From NCBI GenBank assembly GCA_013152315.1, contig JAADGP010000145.1, forward strand, positions 1 through 32,249: 32,249 nt of DNA, in the 5' to 3' direction. Positions 7,784-15,620 of the stretch are shown piece after piece. The notes under the pieces were generated by a model. That model was not told the DNA's origin. It saw nothing but the letters and a program-made list of their open reading frames with translations, and did not search any database. The stretch comes from FCB group bacterium. Its GTDB lineage: Bacteria > Fidelibacterota > Marinisomatia > Marinisomatales > JAADGP01. How positions within the stretch are numbered: the stretch's first letter is position 1; each line of letters begins with the position of its first letter. Made by a program: the position numbers and the translations under genes.

Positions 7784-8462
7784 TCTGATCACTCTGAAAG
7801 GTGTTACCCGGGTTTACGAGGTCGGCACGGAGAAAATCCATGCCCTGGCCGGCGTTGACCTGACCATCCGCCCGAACGAGTACATATCAACCATGGGGCC
7901 GTCCGGTTCCGGGAAATCGACGCTCATGAATATTATCGGTTGTCTGGATACACCTACCAGCGGTACGTATGAATTCGAAGGTGAACCGGTTCATAAAATG
8001 GACGATAACCAACTGGCGTCGATTCGCAATCGTAAAATTGGGTTTGTGTTTCAAACCTTCAATTTGCTTCCCAAGCTTACGGCTCTGCGTAATGTCGAAT
8101 TACCGCTTATTTATGCCAATGTACCCCGTGATGAGCGACTGGAACAGGCGGAAAGGGCATTAAGAAGGGTCGGACTGATTGACCGCATGAATCACAAACC
8201 AAACGAACTTTCCGGAGGTCAGCGCCAGCGCGTGGCGATCGCGAGAGCCCTGGTTACCAACCCTTCCGTAATCCTGGCCGATGAACCGACCGGAAATCTG
8301 GATTCGAAGAGCGGCGAAGACATCATGCGTTTGTTCGATGACCTTCATGAAGCGGGGAATACAATTATTTTGGTAACACATGAAGAATACATTGCCAAAC
8401 ACGCTCAGCGGACGCTACACATCCTCGACGGCAAGATTAATGAGGACACGCTTAATGGTTAA
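7776..8462 (+). CDS. ABC transporter ATP-binding protein, MacB/LolD type
   Basis: 228 residues, one nucleotide-binding domain without membrane segments. It has Walker [10 protein letters not shown] (41-49), Q-loop in [11 protein letters not shown], signature [15 protein letters not shown], Walker [13 protein letters not shown] and the H-loop histidine in LVTHEE. The [11 protein letters not shown] form is typical of the LolD/MacB/FtsE subfamily, which powers mechanotransmission-type permeases rather than classic channel-type transporters. It should act at the inner membrane with the two permeases downstream. The ATG at 7776 overlaps the adaptor stop (ATGAATGA), so it is chosen over the in-frame start at 7710, which would overlap the adaptor by 74 nt. 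Confidence 0.92.
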   Translation: MNDLITLKGVTRVYEVGTEKIHALAGVDLTIRPNEYISTMGPSGSGKSTLMNIIGCLDTPTSGTYEFEGEPVHKMDDNQLASIRNRKIGFVFQTFNLLPKLTALRNVELPLIYANVPRDERLEQAERALRRVGLIDRMNHKPNELSGGQRQRVAIARALVTNPSVILADEPTGNLDSKSGEDIMRLFDDLHEAGNTIILVTHEEYIAKHAQRTLHILDGKINEDTLNG

Positions 8463-8543
8463 GAGCGGATCCGTATCTCCTGAAGCCGCAACGGGTTTTT
8501 ATGATATGTTTCGTCCCTATCACCGGTAACACCTGACGTATCC

Positions 8544-9761
8544 GTGTTCAGATTATTTATCGGCAATGTGCGAATCGCCACGGAAGCGATCGTGGCCAAT
8601 AAGGCGCGGACCTTATTAACTACCCTGGGCATTATTATCGGTATTTTGGCGGTAACTCTGATGGGAACTCTGATTTCAGGGCTGGACCGGTCGTTTGAAA
8701 GAAGCATGTCTTTTTTAGGGAGGGATGTATTGTTTATCTCCAAGCATGAATGGTTTGGTAACCAGGAATGGTGGGAAGTCCGGAATCGTCCGGATATTAA
8801 ACTGGATTATGCCGGAAAATTGATGGAGTACTCAAAGTATGTCCGGGCCGTCGCCCCGGTGGTACGGAGACGATTGGAAGTGGTACGCAAGGGGAAAAGT
8901 GTGTCGGATGTGATGGTCGTGGGCACAACTCCGGAGTATACGTTGACATCGACGATCAATGTTGAAAACGGTCGGTTCATCACCCGTGGAGAAGAGCGCT
9001 CGGGGTCGCGGGTTGTCGTGATTGGCTATGATGTGGCCCAGGCGTTGTTTGAAGGTGAAGATCCATTGGATAAAAAAGTCAAGATGGGGCCGTACTCGTT
9101 CCGCGTGATCGGGGTGATTGAAAAGCAGGGGAAATTCCTGGGTCTGTTCAGTATGGACGACCAGGTGATTATTCCTTTAGGGTCTTTTATGCGGTTATTT
9201 TCCCGACGGGGTTGGATGCAATTGAATGTAAAGGTTGATAGTGATCATGTTTCCGAAGCCCGGGATGAAGTGCGGGGCATCATGCGCCGCCTGCGCGGTT
9301 TGCATCCCCAGGAGAAAGATAATTTCGCCATTAACCAGCAGGACGCCTTTCGCAAACAGTACGGTATGATCAAATTGGCGATCGGAGGGACCGGTATTTT
9401 TATCACGATTCTCTCCCTGGTGGTAGGAGGGATCGGTATTATGAACATTATGTTTGTGTCGGTGAAGGAACGCACCCGGGAAATCGGTGTGCGCAAAGCA
9501 ATCGGAGCAACCCGGGCGGTCATTTTGCAGCAGTTCCTCCTGGAAGCGGTATTCATTTGTTTAATCGGGGGATTGACGGGGTTGCTATTGGCTTACGGGG
9601 GTAGCCTGTTGATTGATAAGTATGTTTTTCCTTCCACAATGCCGGTTTGGCTCGCTGTTGTATCCATGGGACTGAGTATGCTGGTCGGCATTATTTCCGG
9701 TCTGGCCCCGTCGTTTAAAGCCGCGCGCCTGGACCCGATTGAGGCCTTGCGTTATGAGTAA
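8544..9761 (+). CDS. MacB/FtsX-family ABC permease, first of a pair
   Basis: 405 residues. An N-terminal membrane helix (about 17-43, ANKARTLLTTLGIIIGILAVTLMGTL) is followed by a large periplasmic MacB_PCD domain (about 45-275) and three C-terminal helices of the FtsX domain. The latter contains GGIGIMNIMFVSVKERTREIGVRKAIGATRAVILQQFLLEAV and ends with LAPSFKAARLDPIEALRYE, all hallmarks of the family. It lacks the fused ATPase of Escherichia coli MacB, matching the separate ATPase gene upstream. Start is GTG 8544 with a poor ribosome-binding site. The 81-nt gap from the ATPase gene is long for this operon. It overlaps the second permease by 8 nt (ATGAGTAA). Confidence 0.9.
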   Translation: MFRLFIGNVRIATEAIVANKARTLLTTLGIIIGILAVTLMGTLISGLDRSFERSMSFLGRDVLFISKHEWFGNQEWWEVRNRPDIKLDYAGKLMEYSKYVRAVAPVVRRRLEVVRKGKSVSDVMVVGTTPEYTLTSTINVENGRFITRGEERSGSRVVVIGYDVAQALFEGEDPLDKKVKMGPYSFRVIGVIEKQGKFLGLFSMDDQVIIPLGSFMRLFSRRGWMQLNVKVDSDHVSEARDEVRGIMRRLRGLHPQEKDNFAINQQDAFRKQYGMIKLAIGGTGIFITILSLVVGGIGIMNIMFVSVKERTREIGVRKAIGATRAVILQQFLLEAVFICLIGGLTGLLLAYGGSLLIDKYVFPSTMPVWLAVVSMGLSMLVGIISGLAPSFKAARLDPIEALRYE

Positions 9762-11013
9762 AAGCAAACGCAGTCATCTTAAAAATACCGTAAAGGAAAG
9801 CCTGCGAATGGCCCTGGAGGCCATTCGTGACAACAAACTGCGCTCGGTTTTGACGCTGTTGGGGATTGCCATCGGGGTGTTTTCGGTCATCGGCGTAATG
9901 ACCGCGATCCGGACATTGGAAACATCGATTGAATCCGGCCTGAATGTGTTTGGTACCAATACCTTTTTAATACAAAAATACCCGGCGGTGACGATAGGCG
10001 GACATTCAAGACGAAAATACCGCAACCGGAGGAATATTACTTATGATCAGTTTAAGGAATTAAAAAGACGCGCCCGTTTACCGATCATGGTAAGTGTTAC
10101 CGACTATAGCGGCGGCCAAACAATTAAGTATCGCGATAAACAGGCGAAGAAGAACGTATATCTGCAGGGTGGTGACGAGGGGAGCTTACGGACGTTTAAT
10201 ACTTTCATAGGTGATGGCCGCAACATTACCGCGCATGATGTGGAATTCTCACGCAGGGTTACCGTGCTGGGTATGGACGCGGTTGACCAGATGTTTCCTT
10301 TCGAAGACCCTTTGGGGAAAATAATCACTATCAATGGAATTGGTTTTACGGTAGTCGGAATTGCCGAGCGAAAAGGTAAGATGTTTGGTCAGAGTCAGGA
10401 TAATTATGTCCTGATCCCGATTACGACGTATTTGCAGCGTTATGGTAAACGGTGGACTTCCCTGGCCATAACGGTGGAGGCGCCGTCGGCGGAACTATAC
10501 GACAAAACGAGGGATGAGGTGATTGGGATTTTGCGCATGATCCGAAAGGTTCCTCCCGGTAAAGAAAATGATTTTGAAGTAGTTTCCAACGCCCAGTTAA
10601 TTGAAACTTTCGGTCAGTTTACCGGAGGGGTGAAACTGTTCGCCCTGGCGATCAGTATTATCGCGCTGTTGGTGGCGGGAATCGGAATTATGAACATTAT
10701 GTTGGTTTCGGTCAGCGAGCGTATCAAGGAAATCGGTATCCGTAAGGCCATTGGGGCGACCCGCAGGGATATCCTGATTCAGTTTTTAACCGAAGCCGTT
10801 TTCCTGAGTGAATTCGGTGGAATTACCGGCGTTATTTTGGGTGTGTTGGGGGGTAACCTGGTGGCCATGGCTTTTAATATCCCGGCCGTAATTCCGTTGG
10901 ATTGGGTACTGATCGGATTGGCGGTGTGTTCCGTTATCGGCGTCGGTTTCGGAATTTACCCGGCATACCGGGCGGCGAAATTGGATCCGATTACGTCATT
11001 AAGGTATGAGTGA
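9754..11013 (+). CDS. MacB/FtsX-family ABC permease, second of a pair
   Basis: 419 residues with the same plan as the preceding permease: an N-terminal cytoplasmic helix (VKESLRMALEAIRDNKLRSVLTLLGIAIGVFSVIGVM), a periplasmic MacB_PCD domain, then the FtsX domain with GIGIMNIMLVSVSERIKEIGIRKAIGATRRDILIQFLTEAVFLSE and the terminal PAYRAAKLDPITSLRYE. The two permeases are clearly homologous but diverged in the periplasmic domain. They probably form a heterodimer driven by two copies of the single ATPase; that stoichiometry is inferred. ATG 9754 is chosen because it overlaps the previous stop by 8 nt; five codons of an alternative upstream start at 9739 add nothing family-like. Repeat locus 3 follows the stop at once. 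Confidence 0.9.
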   Translation: MSKSKRSHLKNTVKESLRMALEAIRDNKLRSVLTLLGIAIGVFSVIGVMTAIRTLETSIESGLNVFGTNTFLIQKYPAVTIGGHSRRKYRNRRNITYDQFKELKRRARLPIMVSVTDYSGGQTIKYRDKQAKKNVYLQGGDEGSLRTFNTFIGDGRNITAHDVEFSRRVTVLGMDAVDQMFPFEDPLGKIITINGIGFTVVGIAERKGKMFGQSQDNYVLIPITTYLQRYGKRWTSLAITVEAPSAELYDKTRDEVIGILRMIRKVPPGKENDFEVVSNAQLIETFGQFTGGVKLFALAISIIALLVAGIGIMNIMLVSVSERIKEIGIRKAIGATRRDILIQFLTEAVFLSEFGGITGVILGVLGGNLVAMAFNIPAVIPLDWVLIGLAVCSVIGVGFGIYPAYRAAKLDPITSLRYE

Positions 11014-11240
11014 TCTTAGGGGCCAAGAGCCAAGAACCAAAATTCACGTTTCACGCATCACGTTTCCCCGACAGTCGTTGCGTTCCATCGGGCTCTCCGC
11101 TACATTCCGACACGTATCACGCATCACGTATCACGTTTTCCCGACAGTCGCTCCGCTTCGTCGGGATCTCCGCTACGCTCCGACACGTATCACGTCTCCC
11201 CGACCGGCGCCGCGTTTCGTCGGGCGTTCCACTGCATTCT
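11014..11240 (+). repeat. Composite heptad/hairpin intergenic repeat, locus 3 (three modules)
   Basis: Starts right after the permease stop with GGCCAAGAGCCAAGAACCAAA. Heptads at 11045-11065 (CACGTTT, CACGCAT, CACGTTT) run directly into module 1, a CCCCGAC arm at 11066-11072 with a partial partner at 11088-11092. Heptads at 11111-11138 (CACGTAT, CACGCAT, CACGTAT, CACGTTT) precede module 2, with stem arms CCCGAC 11140-11145 and GTCGGG 11160-11165. Two more heptads at 11184-11197 precede module 3, with arms at 11198-11204 and 11219-11224. Modules 1 and 2 are 45 and 44 nt long. Open reading frames crossing here are made of repeat sequence and are not genes. The remaining bases to 11345 hold no other feature apart from AGGGGGTAGGG at 11301-11311. 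Confidence 0.9.
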
Positions 11241-11345
11241 TCCATATCCAAAGAGGGAAATACAATATTCAGGATTATTTTCCTTTTTCTTGAAACAAGA
11301 AGGGGGTAGGGTCTAAATTTGCCAACCGCTTTTGTTAATATATTG

Positions 11346-11672
11346 ATGCCAAACGAAAACAAAATCACCACTCAGGAAGTCCGTAAAATAGCTCGTTTAG
11401 CCCGTTTAGCGCTGACCGATGATGAGCTCACGCAATACACCGGTCAGTTAAACCGGATTTTGGAGTATATGGATCAGCTTGGCGAATTGGATACCTCCGA
11501 TGTGGAGCCGATGAGTCATGTGCTGAATTTGGTTAATGTGGCCCGGGACGATGTGCCCGGTCAAACCTTGGCATTGGAAACGGTGCTGAAGAACGCGCCC
11601 ATGGAAAAAGACGGACATATCGCCGTACCGGCTGTGATCGGTAATCAAGAGGCTGGAAAGAGGACCCGTTAA
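11346..11672 (+). CDS. gatC: Aspartyl/glutamyl-tRNA(Asn/Gln) amidotransferase subunit C
   Basis: 108 residues from ATG 11346, within the family's usual ~95-105 range plus a short tail. It shows ITTQEVRKIARLARLALTDDEL, then LNRILEYMDQLGELDTSDVEPMSHVLNLVNVARDDVP and the C-terminal HIAVPAVI. GatC is the small stabilising subunit of GatCAB, which converts Glu-tRNA(Gln) or Asp-tRNA(Asn) to the amidated form. gatA and gatB are not in the window. An in-frame TTG at 11319 has a better ribosome-binding site (GGTAGGG 7 nt away) and would add nine residues, so the true start is uncertain. The next gene, kdsB, begins at the base after the stop. Confidence 0.9.
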   Translation: MPNENKITTQEVRKIARLARLALTDDELTQYTGQLNRILEYMDQLGELDTSDVEPMSHVLNLVNVARDDVPGQTLALETVLKNAPMEKDGHIAVPAVIGNQEAGKRTR

Positions 11673-12377
11673 GTGGTCGTCGGGGTAATTCCGGCCCGTC
11701 TTCATTCCACCCGTTTCCCCCGTAAAATCCTTGCCCCCATAAGTAACAAGCCGATGGTTGTCCATGTTTATGAAAGGGCAAAACAGGCAAAGAATCTGGA
11801 TCTGGTAATTGTTGCGATCGATGATGAATCGGTGGCGGAGGCGCTGGCGCCGTTTTCGGTTGAAACCGTCATGACGGCCGGCGATCATGCCTCCGGGACC
11901 GATCGCATAGCGGAAGTGGTGCGGGACATGGAAGCGGATATTGTGGTGAACATACAGGGGGATGAGCCGTTCATAGATCCCGGTATTATCGATGAATTGG
12001 TAACCGTGTTTACGGATAAACATGTTGAAATGGCAACCGCCGTCAGTACGGTAATCACGGCCGAGGATCTGTTGGATCCGAACACGGTCAAAGTTTTATT
12101 GGATGCCCATTGCAATGCCGTTGTTTTCCGGCGGGAAGTATCCGAAAAGGAAATCGGCGGCTATTATCGCCATATTGGACTTTATGCCTTTCGAAAGGAA
12201 ACACTTTTGAAATTCACACAACTTCAACCGACTCAAAATGAATTGCGGTTTCGGCTGGAGCAGTTACGGGCGCTGGATAATGGTATTCCAATCCGCGCCG
12301 TCATCACCGGTTATCCCTACCGGGGTATCGACACGGAGGAAGATCTCCTGAAACTGCAATCCGAACAAAGTAAATGA
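11673..12377 (+). CDS. kdsB: 3-deoxy-manno-octulosonate cytidylyltransferase (CMP-Kdo synthetase), divergent
   Basis: 234 residues, slightly shorter than the usual ~245-255. It would activate Kdo with CTP to CMP-Kdo for LPS inner-core synthesis. Seen: IPARLHSTRFPRKIL (6-20), KPMVVHVYERA, MTAGDHASGTDRIAEV (67-82), VNIQGDEP with D97 for metal, DPNTVKV (135-141), RHIGLYAFR (166-174), LEQLRALDNG and YRGIDTEEDL with D220. Two segments depart from what I know of the family: the usual ALYFSRxPIP stretch reads AVVFRREVSEK, and the ExLEQLR segment reads RFRLEQLR. It may therefore have altered sugar specificity (for example an amino- or modified Kdo), which is only a possibility. GTG 11673 follows the gatC stop directly, with GGAAAGAGGA upstream. 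Confidence 0.85.
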   Translation: MVVGVIPARLHSTRFPRKILAPISNKPMVVHVYERAKQAKNLDLVIVAIDDESVAEALAPFSVETVMTAGDHASGTDRIAEVVRDMEADIVVNIQGDEPFIDPGIIDELVTVFTDKHVEMATAVSTVITAEDLLDPNTVKVLLDAHCNAVVFRREVSEKEIGGYYRHIGLYAFRKETLLKFTQLQPTQNELRFRLEQLRALDNGIPIRAVITGYPYRGIDTEEDLLKLQSEQSK

Positions 12378-12417
12378 AACAATAAACGTATAACCTTGAA
12401 ATATACTGGATAAAACA

Positions 12418-14037
12418 ATGACGCCAAGACTTCCGGTTAAATACATTTTTGTGTTAGGGGGTGTTATTTCCGGGCTGGGAAAGGGAATCGCCGCCGCCTC
12501 GATTGGATACCTGTTGAAAAGTTCCGGCCTGCGGGTGACCATCCTCAAGCTGGACCCCTATTTGAACGTTGATCCGGGTACGATGAATCCGTACCAGCAT
12601 GGGGAAGTGTTTGTCCTGGACGATGGTTCCGAAACCGATCTCGATTTGGGCCACTATGAACGCTTCATCGATCTGAATATGAGCAAGAACAACAATGCCA
12701 CAACGGGGCAGATTTACCAATCGGTATTGGATCGCGAGCGGGCCGGCGAGTATCTGGGTGAAACCATCCAGGTGATTCCCCATATTACCGATGAAATTAA
12801 ACGACGCATAAAAGCGGTGAACACGCCCAAGAAATACGATGTGGTGATTTGCGAGGTGGGTGGCACAGTGGGTGACATTGAAAGTTTGCCCTTCCTGGAA
12901 GCGATCCGCCAATTGTCGGTGGAAGTAGGATACCATAATCACCAAATCATCCACGTGACGTTGGTCCCCTACGTTAAAGCCAGTGAGGAATTGAAAACCA
13001 AACCGACGCAGCATTCGGTAATGAAATTGCGCGAGATCGGTCTGTCGCCGGATATCATTCTTTGTCGCTCCGAATACCGGATTACCCAATCGGTACGGAA
13101 TAAGATCGCTCTTTTCTGTAATGTATCTCCCAATCATGTTATTGAGGGACGGGAAGTAAAAAGTATTTACGAAGTGCCGTTGGTCATGTATCAACAAAAC
13201 ATCGGGCGAATCGTGGCGGAAAGACTGGAATTGCCCTGTGAACCGGATATATCGAAGTTAAAGCAATTTATTGAGCGCTATAAGCATCCCGGTTGTACGG
13301 TAACCATTGCCATGTGCGGTAAATACACCGAACTGCCGGATGCCTACAAAAGTGTGTTGGAAGCCTTCGTTCATGCCGGCGTGGAGAATGACGCCCGGGT
13401 AGAGGTGAAGTGGGTACCGACGGAAGAAATTAAGGATGATGCCAGCGCCCGGGAAGCATTCGCAGGTGTGGACGGTATTTTGCTCCTGCCCGGTTTCGGA
13501 TCCCGCGGTTCGGAGGGAAAAATTCTTTCCGCCAAGTATGCCCGGGAAAACAAAATCCCCTACCTGGGAATCTGCCTCGGGTTGCAGTGTGCGGTAATTG
13601 ATTTCGCCCGGAATGTGTGTGGAATGGAAGGGGCCAACAGCACGGAATTTTCCCCGAACACGAAGTACCCGGTTATCGATCTCATGGAATCGCAACGGGC
13701 CATAAAAGCCAAGGGGGGAACCATGCGTTTGGGGGCCTATGAGTGCCAACTCATCCCGGGAACCAAGGCGTACGCAGCTTATCGCAAAAAGAAAATTTCC
13801 GAACGTCACCGTCACCGCTGGGAAGTGAACAATCGTTTCCGGGCAAGACTGGAGAAACACGGGATGGTTATTTCCGGTGTGAATCCCGAATTGAATTTGG
13901 TGGAAATCGTGGAAATACCGGATCACCCCTGGTTTGTTGCCAGCCAGTTCCACCCGGAATTAAAAAGTCGTGTAAACCGGGCCCATCCCCTGTTTCGCGA
14001 GTTTATCCACGCGGCGGTAAAATATAAAAAAACGTAA
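12418..14037 (+). CDS. pyrG: CTP synthase (glutamine hydrolysing)
   Basis: 539 residues, full length. The enzyme makes CTP from UTP, ATP and glutamine in the cytoplasm. The N-terminal synthetase domain has GGVISGLGKG (14-23), KLDPYLNVDPGTMNPYQHGEVFVLDDGxETDLDLGHYERF, and EVGGTVGDIES. The C-terminal class I glutamine amidotransferase domain has GICLGLQ with nucleophile C386 and the FHPE pair H512/E514. The gene lies between kdsB and kdsA, which fits, because CTP is the activating nucleotide for Kdo. ATG 12418 is the natural start; the upstream region has only a weak Shine-Dalgarno (CTGGA) and a 40-nt gap from kdsB. Confidence 0.97.
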   Translation: MTPRLPVKYIFVLGGVISGLGKGIAAASIGYLLKSSGLRVTILKLDPYLNVDPGTMNPYQHGEVFVLDDGSETDLDLGHYERFIDLNMSKNNNATTGQIYQSVLDRERAGEYLGETIQVIPHITDEIKRRIKAVNTPKKYDVVICEVGGTVGDIESLPFLEAIRQLSVEVGYHNHQIIHVTLVPYVKASEELKTKPTQHSVMKLREIGLSPDIILCRSEYRITQSVRNKIALFCNVSPNHVIEGREVKSIYEVPLVMYQQNIGRIVAERLELPCEPDISKLKQFIERYKHPGCTVTIAMCGKYTELPDAYKSVLEAFVHAGVENDARVEVKWVPTEEIKDDASAREAFAGVDGILLLPGFGSRGSEGKILSAKYARENKIPYLGICLGLQCAVIDFARNVCGMEGANSTEFSPNTKYPVIDLMESQRAIKAKGGTMRLGAYECQLIPGTKAYAAYRKKKISERHRHRWEVNNRFRARLEKHGMVISGVNPELNLVEIVEIPDHPWFVASQFHPELKSRVNRAHPLFREFIHAAVKYKKT

Positions 14038-14104
14038 TAGACGATTTCGTTCGTGGTAAGGGGGAAAAGTGCGTTGTTGGTTTCCCAGGCATAAAGTGTG
14101 AGCT

Positions 14105-14145
14105 GTAATACGTAAAACTTCTCTAAGAAGAGGAGTTTGTATTAC
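14105..14145 (+). promoter_or_regulatory. Bulged RNA hairpin between pyrG and kdsA
   Basis: GTAATAC (14105-14111) pairs with GTATTAC (14139-14145). AAACTTCTC (14115-14123) pairs with GAGGAGTTT (14130-14138) with one G-U wobble. This leaves a 3-nt bulge (14112-14114) and a 6-nt loop: 16 pairs in all. No U-tract follows, so it is not a standard terminator. Two small palindromes (GGATTGAAATCC and GAATTTTAAATTC) lie just downstream, before kdsA. It may be a processing or leader structure. Confidence 0.5.
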
Positions 14146-14239
14146 CGGGGTGTAGGATTGAAATCCGAATTTTAAATTCCTCTTTTGCTCCATACTGTTA
14201 TTTGTAGGTATCTTTAACGATGAAGGACGTGCAAAAATC

Positions 14240-15070
14240 ATGCCTACTGTCAAAGTAAATTCGGTAATATTCAAAGGTGATACCCTGCCGGTCATCGCCG
14301 GTCCCTGCGTCATCGAAAGTCGTGATCACAGTCTGCGGATGGCCGAAGGTATTATTGAAATCACTACCCGGTTAGGCCTGCCGTATATTTTTAAAAGTTC
14401 GTTTGACAAAGCCAACCGGACATCGTTTCATTCTTTCCGCGGACCGGGACTGGAAGAGGGTTTACGGATTTTGGCGGATGTAAAATCCACGTTCGGCGTA
14501 CCGGTTTTGACCGATATCCATTTGCCGGATCAGGCGGAAACGATTGCCGAAGTAGTGGACGTTTTACAGATACCGGCCTTCTTATGTCGCCAGACTGACT
14601 TACTGACCGCCGCCGCCCGGACCGGCAAACCGATTAATGTGAAAAAGGGGCAATTTTTATCTCCCTGGAAGATAAACGGAGTTATCGAAAAAATAGAGGC
14701 GACGGGTAACAGGAAAATCCTGCTTACCGAACGGGGAACGACTTTTGGTTACCATAGTTTGATTACGGATATGCGCTCGATCCCGATAATGCAGGGAACC
14801 GGATATCCGGTTATTTTTGATGCCACGCATAGTGCCCAGATGCCCGGCATGGGGGGTGAGAACACAGGTGGGTTGAGGGAATACATTCCCACTCTGGTTC
14901 GAGCCGCGGTGGCCGCCGGGTGTGACGGCTTATTCCTGGAAGTACACGATAATGTGGTTCAAGCTAAATCCGATGCGGCTACGCAGTGGCCCTTGGACCA
15001 GTTGGAAGAGATACTTACGGTGGCGAAACGTATTTTCGAAGTGATAAGGAATCATGACAGAACAAATTAA
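14240..15070 (+). CDS. kdsA: 3-deoxy-8-phosphooctulonate (Kdo-8-P) synthase, metal-dependent type
   Basis: 276 residues. It condenses phosphoenolpyruvate with arabinose-5-phosphate to Kdo-8-phosphate. Motifs: IAGPCVIESRD (19-29), KSSFDKANRTSFHSFRGPGLEEGL (52-75), TDIHLP, INVKKGQFLSPW, LTERGTTFGY, and IFDATHSAQMPG. C23, H197, E234 and D245 match the Cys, His, Glu and Asp metal ligands of metallo-KdsA such as the Aquifex enzyme; the non-metal Escherichia coli form has Asn at the Cys position. It overlaps kdsC by 17 nt. The arabinose-5-phosphate isomerase gene (kdsD) is not in the window. ATG 14240 gives the standard N-terminus. Confidence 0.96.
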   Translation: MPTVKVNSVIFKGDTLPVIAGPCVIESRDHSLRMAEGIIEITTRLGLPYIFKSSFDKANRTSFHSFRGPGLEEGLRILADVKSTFGVPVLTDIHLPDQAETIAEVVDVLQIPAFLCRQTDLLTAAARTGKPINVKKGQFLSPWKINGVIEKIEATGNRKILLTERGTTFGYHSLITDMRSIPIMQGTGYPVIFDATHSAQMPGMGGENTGGLREYIPTLVRAAVAAGCDGLFLEVHDNVVQAKSDAATQWPLDQLEEILTVAKRIFEVIRNHDRTN

Positions 15071-15596
15071 AAAGCGGTTGGCAGCGATCAAGTTGATTAT
15101 CAGCGATGTGGACGGTGTTCTGACGGACGGGACGGTGATTATGGGGGCCAACGGTGTGGAGTATAAACGCTTCAGCATCACCGACGGTGCCGGTATTGCC
15201 GTAGCCAGAGCGTTGGGTATCCGGATCGCGTTTATTTCCGGGCGTTATTCTACGGCTACCGAAAGCCGGGCCAAGGAGTTGAATATTGAGGATGTGTACA
15301 ACGGGACGCTCAACAAAATTCCGCCCTACGAAGAATTAAAGGCCAAATATAATTTAACTGATGCCGATATCGCCTATGTTGGCGATGACCTGATTGATAT
15401 TCCCGTGATGGAAAAGGCGGGGATTGCCATAGCGGTAAGGAATGCTTATCAACCGGTGAAGAAAATTGCGCATTATATTACTGAAGCCAAGGGTGGCGAA
15501 GGAGCTTTGCGGGAAGCAATTGACTGGATCATCCAAAGCCAGGGTCGCTATGAAGAAGCGATTGCCGTTTTAAAAAGGCGTCTGGTCAACGAGTGA
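15054..15596 (+). CDS. kdsC: Kdo-8-phosphate phosphatase (HAD family)
   Basis: 180 residues, the usual size of this capless HAD subfamily. It removes phosphate from Kdo-8-P to give Kdo. Motif I is SDVDGVLTDG with D18 and D20, motif II is FISGR (60-64), the conserved lysine is in NKIPPY, and motif III is AYVGDDLIDIPVM (107-119). The C-terminal GGEGALREAIDWII is also typical. It starts inside the end of kdsA (17-nt overlap), so the two consecutive pathway enzymes are translationally linked. The LPS transport genes follow. Confidence 0.95.
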   Translation: MTEQIKKRLAAIKLIISDVDGVLTDGTVIMGANGVEYKRFSITDGAGIAVARALGIRIAFISGRYSTATESRAKELNIEDVYNGTLNKIPPYEELKAKYNLTDADIAYVGDDLIDIPVMEKAGIAIAVRNAYQPVKKIAHYITEAKGGEGALREAIDWIIQSQGRYEEAIAVLKRRLVNE

Positions 15597-15620
15597 TTAT
15601 TTCGAGGAATCGGCGACGCG

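Noticed and set aside
11006-11309. Open frames of about 95-99 codons on the plus strand after the second permease
   Set aside because: They are translations of the heptad/hairpin repeat (Ser/Arg/His-rich, repetitive) with no protein-like conservation, and they overlap two frames at once.
12841-12900. Sigma-54 promoter-like TGGCAC in pyrG
   Set aside because: It is inside a coding region (GGTGGCACAGTGGG encodes VGGTVG) and lacks the TTGC element at the proper spacing; similar hits in cca and the adaptor are also coding.
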